Shown here: in pieces, positions 23,722-27,797 of the stretch
How positions within the stretch are numbered: position 1 is the first letter of the stretch
How the letters are laid out: every line of letters begins with the position of its first letter
Source: CAZZCP01 sp964653235
GTDB lineage: Bacteria > Bdellovibrionota > Bdellovibrionia > Bdellovibrionales > UBA840
Assembly (NCBI GenBank): GCA_964653235.1
Contig: CAZZCP010000025.1
Span: 1-27,797, forward strand
Direction: 5' to 3'
Length of the DNA stretch: 27,797 nucleotides
The notes under the pieces: generated by a model
The model's database searches: none
Seen by the model: the letters and a program-made list of their open reading frames with translations, nothing else
Told to the model about the DNA's origin: nothing
Position numbers and translations under genes: made by a program

Positions 23722-25166
23722 GATAATTTTTGCGAAGGTCTACTTCTTACGTAGTATGAGTATTTTTGTTCTTCAACTTCAGGCTTTGGAGGATTAGCCG
23801 AAGCGCGGCTTCTTTCTTCAGGAACTGTATTTTGAATTCCAAAATCGCTTAAAATTTCTTGAACTTCTGGATCGTCACGATTGAGGTAAACACCTGCACC
23901 GAATGCAATAACTAAAATGTAGATGGCAAATTTTAAAAAAGAGCCAGAATTTTTTTGATTGTATGAACCAGAATAATAACTTTGAGTATTGTTGTAATAG
24001 CTACCAGTGATATTTGTATTTGTGCCTTTCTTAACAGGTACAACGTAATTGCTATTCTTTTTTACGAAATCAAAATCAATATTTTTAATTAAGCTTTTTT
24101 CATTATGAGCGGAAAGCGCACTGGATTTTGAAATAGAGTTTTGTGTGGTGTTTGTGATGGTTCTTGTTGTTTCAACTGCATCTGATTCAGAGTCTGAGTT
24201 TAAGTTTGAGAACTCAATCATTTTTTCCCGATTTGCCAGAATCTCTTGAGTGTAGAGTTGTTTGATTAGATGTGAAAAATCTTGTGAAGTATATTCTGGG
24301 TAGTGTTTATTTAAAAATTTGTTGAGATCTCTGTGCATGTCGTTGGCAGACTGATATCTTAAGCTACGATCGCGGGCTAGTGCTTTGTTTACGATGGCGA
24401 CTACATCATAGTGAATGCCAGGTTCAATTTTATTGAGATCAGGAATGTGGCAGTCGCGTATTTTTCGAATGGTGTTTATTTCATTGTTTGCTGAAAAGAG
24501 TCGATCTCCAGCAATCATTTCCCACATAATTATTCCCAAAGAGAAAATATCAGTCCTTAGATCAAGCTCCATTCCCTCAGCTTGTTCAGGGCTCATGTAA
24601 CCAAATTTTCCTTTCAGAGTACCAGCTTGAGTGGCTTCGATTTTGCTTTCTGCTTTAGCAATTCCGAAGTCGACGAGTTTTACCTCTCCTTCATAACTCA
24701 ACATAACATTTTGTGGGCTCATATCTCGATGAATGATGTTTAGAGGTTTTCCCGTAGTTCTATCGATGCAGCGATGGGCATAATCGAGTCCCTTGGCAAC
24801 TTCATTGATGACAAATACAATATGCTCAATAGAGAGCTTCTGCTCTCGTTTTCTCATTTTATTAAAAAGCTGTCTGAGATTTTTACCTTGGACCAGTTCC
24901 ATAACAATATAAAACTGTTTGTTTGACTCTCCGAATTCATAAATAGAAACAATATTGCTGTGGCTGATATTAATGGCAATTTTTGCTTCTGTTTTGAACA
25001 TATCGATGAAGTCTGCATTTGCTGAGTACTGAGGAAGGATTCTTTTCATTGCATGAAACTTAGAAAGACCACCGGCACCAATTTTTTTTGCTAGAAAAAC
25101 TTCTGCCATCCCACCAGCGGCAAGTTTATCTAATAATATATAATTTCCAAATTTCTCCGGAGTCAC
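23718..25166 (-). CDS. Membrane Ser/Thr protein kinase (PknB/Pkn2 type)
   Basis: A 482-residue Hanks-type kinase. It has a Gly-rich loop (AAGGMAEV, 17-23), Lys41, Glu60, HRDMSPQN (146-153) with Ser in place of the usual Lys, DFG at 166-168, and GYMSPEQ. A Ser/Thr/Asn-rich juxtamembrane linker (about 315-409) leads to one transmembrane helix (410-428) and a short extracytoplasmic tail. HRD-x-SPQN is typical of myxobacterial and related kinases. It should phosphorylate cytoplasmic proteins in response to an envelope signal. The GTG at 25166 has a good ribosome site (AAGGTGG). A GATAAT -10-like box (25189-25194) is upstream with a weak -35. The frame stops just where a PEGA domain should start; that domain is in the next frame. 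Confidence 0.92.
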   Translation of the reverse strand: MTPEKFGNYILLDKLAAGGMAEVFLAKKIGAGGLSKFHAMKRILPQYSANADFIDMFKTEAKIAINISHSNIVSIYEFGESNKQFYIVMELVQGKNLRQLFNKMRKREQKLSIEHIVFVINEVAKGLDYAHRCIDRTTGKPLNIIHRDMSPQNVMLSYEGEVKLVDFGIAKAESKIEATQAGTLKGKFGYMSPEQAEGMELDLRTDIFSLGIIMWEMIAGDRLFSANNEINTIRKIRDCHIPDLNKIEPGIHYDVVAIVNKALARDRSLRYQSANDMHRDLNKFLNKHYPEYTSQDFSHLIKQLYTQEILANREKMIEFSNLNSDSESDAVETTRTITNTTQNSISKSSALSAHNEKSLIKNIDFDFVKKNSNYVVPVKKGTNTNITGSYYNNTQSYYSGSYNQKNSGSFLKFAIYILVIAFGAGVYLNRDDPEVQEILSDFGIQNTVPEERSRASANPPKPEVEEQKYSYYVRSRPSQKLS

Positions 25167-25225
25167 AAAAATCCACCTTTTCTAATCTATTATCGGCTAT
25201 TTACATTGATTCGTTTAAAACTCTG

Positions 25226-25268
25226 GTGAAAAAAACGAAGATTGTGTTATCGTCAATCTTTTTTTCAC
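25226..25268 (+). promoter_or_regulatory. Long AT-rich hairpin in the kinase/coaE divergent region
   Basis: GTGAAAAAAACGAAGATTG and CAATCTTTTTTTCAC pair over 15 bp with a 3-nt bulge (CGA) and a 9-nt loop (TGTTATCGT). It stands 25 bp before the coaE start and about 60 bp before the kinase start, on the other strand. Read rightward, the inner stem AAGATTG/CAATCTT followed by seven Ts is terminator-shaped, so a transcript entering coaE could be attenuated here; it could also simply be an inverted repeat bound by a protein. Confidence 0.5.
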
Positions 25269-25293
25269 GCATGGCGCAAAGAAAGGCTGATTG

Positions 25294-25908
25294 ATGGAAC
25301 TCATTGCTATTACAGGTGGGATTGCTTGCGGAAAGTCGAGTGTTGCAAAAATTATTCAGGACCTTGGTTATGTTGTACTTTCTGCAGACTACTATGCTCA
25401 TGAAGTTTTGAAGAATGGAAAAGATTCCTTTGCTAAAATTCGAGACCGTTATGGCCCCGAGATAGTATCGGGTGATCAAATTGACCGAGCCAAACTAGCA
25501 GATAAAGTGTTTTCAAATACCGAAGAGAGAAAATGGCTTGAGTCGATCACACATCCTGAGATTCAAAAGTTAGCACAAGAGGACATTTTAAAATATCAAG
25601 ATCAAGATTTTGTCTTTTATGAGATTCCACTTTTGTTTGAAGTCAATGCTCAAGATCGCTTTTCAAAAATTTTAGTAGTCACCTGCGATCTACAGATTCA
25701 AATCAAGAGAATGAAATCTAGAAATCAATGGAGTGATCAAGAAATCGAAAAGCGTATTCATGCCCAACTTTCAAATGAAGAAAAGATCAAAAGGGCTGAC
25801 TTTGTTATCAAAAATAATTCTTCATGGGATGAATTAGTAGAGCACGTAAATCTTTTTATTCAGAAGCTAAAAAACCCAGACGCTTCCGAACTGCAAGATA
25901 AGAATTGA
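25294..25908 (+). CDS. coaE: Dephospho-CoA kinase
   Basis: A 204-residue P-loop kinase that makes CoA from dephospho-CoA and ATP, the last step of CoA synthesis. The P-loop is GGIACGKSS (about 8-16), followed by SADYYAHEVL, the LxxITHPEI segment and FYEIPLLFE, all CoaE hallmarks; the lid has RMKSRNQWS and the end RADFVIKNN. The frame is also open one codon earlier (TTG at 25291), but ATG at 25294 sits 7 nt after GAAAGG. The 3' end overlaps the opposing outer-membrane gene by 42 bp. CoaE here and the acyl-CoA synthetase nearby both concern CoA, but they lie in different operons. Confidence 0.95.
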   Translation: MELIAITGGIACGKSSVAKIIQDLGYVVLSADYYAHEVLKNGKDSFAKIRDRYGPEIVSGDQIDRAKLADKVFSNTEERKWLESITHPEIQKLAQEDILKYQDQDFVFYEIPLLFEVNAQDRFSKILVVTCDLQIQIKRMKSRNQWSDQEIEKRIHAQLSNEEKIKRADFVIKNNSSWDELVEHVNLFIQKLKNPDASELQDKN

Positions 25909-26496
25909 ACCATAACCACCCAAGTGAGCTTCTAAATCAAAGCGAAATGCCCAATTTCTTGACCAACTGTTTTCAATTCCTCCGGCAATATAAATCGAAT
26001 AGTTTTCAAGTCTTAGAGGTCCGGCAAGCCCATCTCTAGCTTCAAAGTTCATAGAGGGTCCGATTTTAAAATGCGGGCGAAAGTCTTTATCTGGATCAAG
26101 TACGAACTTCATACTAGCAGCAAGTAAGGCAGTGCCATCATTAAGAAGGTCAATTTGAAATTCAAAAATTCCATTTGTAATGCTATTGTAAACGTAGCCA
26201 AAACCCATAAAACCAAGAGATTCTAGGTCATCGTCATCACCTTTTGGGTTAAGACCTGCGCCAAAGCGAAAGTGAACTGCTCGCTCGTACGAATAGGGAA
26301 TTTCTTGTTCTTTCAATAATGGATCAGGGCTTGGGGCATCAGAAATACTGTATTCTTCGAGACTTTCGGTTTGTGCTTCACTCATCGATTTGGTTTCTAA
26401 CTCTTCTCCAACAATTTGCGGTGGTGCCATCGCAGCAAAGGCAAAGGGTGACAGATAGACTAAAGTATGGATTAGAATAAGAATGCGCTTTGACAT
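25867..26496 (-). CDS. Probable outer-membrane barrel protein
   Basis: A 209-residue exported protein. The signal peptide is MSKRILILIHTLVYLSPFAFA. The frame opens 18 bp earlier at a TTG, but the ATG at 26496 puts the charged MSKR in front of the hydrophobic core. An acidic, low-complexity region (about 25-70) comes next. Strand-like segments (HFRFGAGLNP, GIFEFQIDLL, FRPHFKIGPSMNFEA, WAFRFDLEAHLGG) follow, and the protein ends ILQFGSVWVF with an aromatic C-terminus, as in BAM substrates. No family name can be given. It is divergent from the next outer-membrane gene across 72 bp and convergent with coaE (42-bp overlap). Confidence 0.7.
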   Translation of the reverse strand: MSKRILILIHTLVYLSPFAFAAMAPPQIVGEELETKSMSEAQTESLEEYSISDAPSPDPLLKEQEIPYSYERAVHFRFGAGLNPKGDDDDLESLGFMGFGYVYNSITNGIFEFQIDLLNDGTALLAASMKFVLDPDKDFRPHFKIGPSMNFEARDGLAGPLRLENYSIYIAGGIENSWSRNWAFRFDLEAHLGGYGSILILQFGSVWVF

Positions 26497-26568
26497 AGAT
26501 AAATCATACAACAATTGAATCTGCTTTCGGTAGACTTAACTTATTCTTTAAAGCGAGGAGATGCATCG

Positions 26569-27708
26569 ATGAAAAAACTTCTATTTGCTATTCTATTTCT
26601 TCCATTCATTACGATAGCTGAAGATGATTTTCAAAATTTTGCCATTCATCAAACCTACATTACACCTAGATCATTGGGTATGGGTGGAGCCATCACAGCA
26701 GTTGTGGATGATTACAGTGCTCTATTTTTCAATCCAGCTGCTCTTAGAAGACTTGAAACATGGGAGCTGAATTTTACCATGGGAGGGGCTTTCACCCCCG
26801 ATGTCTTAGATTTTACAGGTGATTTATCAGATGCCACTGGCGTAGGTACAGACGATAGTGATCCTGCTAGAATTAATGCTGTTGTTGATGTTCTCGAAAG
26901 CTACGTAGGAGAGAATTTTAGCTCTCGTTTTCCAACTTTAAGCGGAATCTTTGCTCAAAACAATTTTGCGATTGGAATCATCCCAGCAGATCCTCAGTTA
27001 AATCTAGCTTTACACAACTCTCTTGGTCCACAAGTAAATGTAGAAGCCTACAATGATACAACTATAGCTGCAGCTCTAGCGGGCGATCTATTTTCGGTGC
27101 TCGACAACTTGCATTGGGGAGTGACTTTCAAAGGAGTGTATAGAGGTTATGCGGGGCAAAATTTGATTGCGATTGATCTTTTGAACGATGATGATTTTTT
27201 TCAAGATGAAGATATTCAAGAGGGTTTTACCATTGATACCGATATTGGCTTTTTATGGCTTCCGGAGTGGACTGAGTATGGCCCGGCCCTCTCTTTAGTG
27301 ATTCGAAACTTACTCGATATTGGCTTTCAGCAGAATTTCAATATTTTTAATGATAACTCGACAGAGCCTCCTCGTCTTGAGAGAAGATTTGATATTGGAT
27401 CTGCCTGGTACTTTCCTAGTTTTTGGTTGTTTGAACCTAAAGTCACTTTTGACATTCGAGACATTGGTCATTCTCGATTTGCTTTATTAAAAGGTATGCA
27501 TCTGGGGGGAGAGCTTTCTTGGCAAGCTTTTAGCTGGCTAGAAGGAGCATATCGCATGGGTATCAACCAAGGCTACTTTACTGCTGGTCTGACGGCACAG
27601 TTTTCTTTGTTCCGACTCGATTACGCTACCTGGGGTGAAGAGGTTGGAACGTCAACGACTCGGATTGAGGATCGTAGGCATATGTTAACTTTGGCGCTTG
27701 ACATTTAA
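26569..27708 (+). CDS. PorV/FadL-like outer-membrane protein
   Basis: A 379-residue exported barrel protein. The signal peptide is MKKLLFAILFLPFITIA. GAGGAG lies 8 nt before the ATG at 26569; the frame opens earlier at 26515, but that would bury the signal peptide. The mature N-terminus has the typical PRSLGMGGAITAVVDDYSAL and FFNPAALRRL motif of PorV/UPF0164/FadL-like (OMPP1) proteins. Many aromatic strand segments follow. FadL-like barrels often move hydrophobic compounds; PorV-like ones serve secretion. The exact role is not shown. A partial copy of the repeat starts right after its stop. Confidence 0.8.
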   Translation: MKKLLFAILFLPFITIAEDDFQNFAIHQTYITPRSLGMGGAITAVVDDYSALFFNPAALRRLETWELNFTMGGAFTPDVLDFTGDLSDATGVGTDDSDPARINAVVDVLESYVGENFSSRFPTLSGIFAQNNFAIGIIPADPQLNLALHNSLGPQVNVEAYNDTTIAAALAGDLFSVLDNLHWGVTFKGVYRGYAGQNLIAIDLLNDDDFFQDEDIQEGFTIDTDIGFLWLPEWTEYGPALSLVIRNLLDIGFQQNFNIFNDNSTEPPRLERRFDIGSAWYFPSFWLFEPKVTFDIRDIGHSRFALLKGMHLGGELSWQAFSWLEGAYRMGINQGYFTAGLTAQFSLFRLDYATWGEEVGTSTTRIEDRRHMLTLALDI

Positions 27709-27797
27709 AACTGCTCCCTTTTGTTTCACTTTTTCTAATCCTCTCGTTTTTGTAAGTACTCAAAATTGGTCCTGTTCTTGCTTTATAAGCCCCCATG
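27709..27797 (-). repeat. Third copy of the terminal repeat, truncated by the window edge
   Basis: From 27711 the sequence CTGCTCCCTTTTGTTTCACT and on matches the left end of copy B at 26 of 27 positions (hand count), in the same orientation as written. Beyond 27737 the similarity to the inner part of copies A and B is not clear, so this may be a diverged or shorter relative. It starts 2 bp after the stop of the outer-membrane gene. The first bases are AA, not TAG as in copies A and B. Confidence 0.6.

Overview
The window is a gene-dense, low-GC (about 40 %, by eye) piece of a bacterial chromosome. It looks like a Gram-negative of the Bdellovibrionota / former Deltaproteobacteria type. I infer this from a Pkn2/myxobacteria-style Ser/Thr kinase (HRDMSPQN catalytic loop), many secreted proteins and beta-barrels, an LpxH-like lipid A enzyme, and the style of FtsA/FtsZ. 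The taxonomic call is inference only. I see no rRNA, tRNA, CRISPR array, integrase or transposase.

Layout. 1-86: tail of a membrane protein. 153-974 (+): secreted trypsin-like protease, overlapping tail-to-tail with a leftward block. That block, read right to left, is valS, rnr (RNase R family), a ubiB/aarF-type kinase and a secreted protein made of three copies of a four-cysteine module (971-8455). A good sigma70-like promoter stands just upstream of valS. 8556-8795 (-): small secreted protein. 8914-9090: first copy of a 177-bp palindromic repeat. 9135-15864 (+): a tight run pabB-pabA-pabC (p-aminobenzoate for folate), then ddl-ftsQ-ftsA-ftsZ (end of the division/cell-wall cluster), closed by a strong intrinsic terminator. 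15938-17120 (+): a CrtZ-like hydroxylase and an LpxH-like phosphohydrolase. 17097-19663 (-): nadK-recN, with nadK apparently broken by a frameshift near its 5' end. 19721-20376 (-): a possible 39-residue membrane peptide and an Asn/Tyr/Gly/Gln-rich lipoprotein. 20538-20714: second copy of the 177-bp repeat, inverted relative to the first. 20791-21543 (+): beta-barrel protein. 21540-25166 (-): Ser/Thr kinase, PEGA-like domain protein and long-chain acyl-CoA synthetase as one operon; the kinase and PEGA parts look like one gene split by a -1 frameshift at an A5 run. 25294-25908 (+): coaE. 25867-26496 (-) and 26569-27708 (+): divergent outer-membrane proteins. 27709-end: start of a third repeat copy, cut by the window edge.

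Most genes are housekeeping. The less ordinary items are the repeat family (two full-length copies aligning without gaps over 177 bp at about 80 % identity, with long terminal inverted repeats and conserved internal CGGAC/GTCCG hairpins), two apparent single-base frameshifts in otherwise well-conserved genes, the triplicated cysteine module, a 119-bp rnr/ubiB overlap, and the fact that all four convergent gene pairs overlap at their 3' ends.
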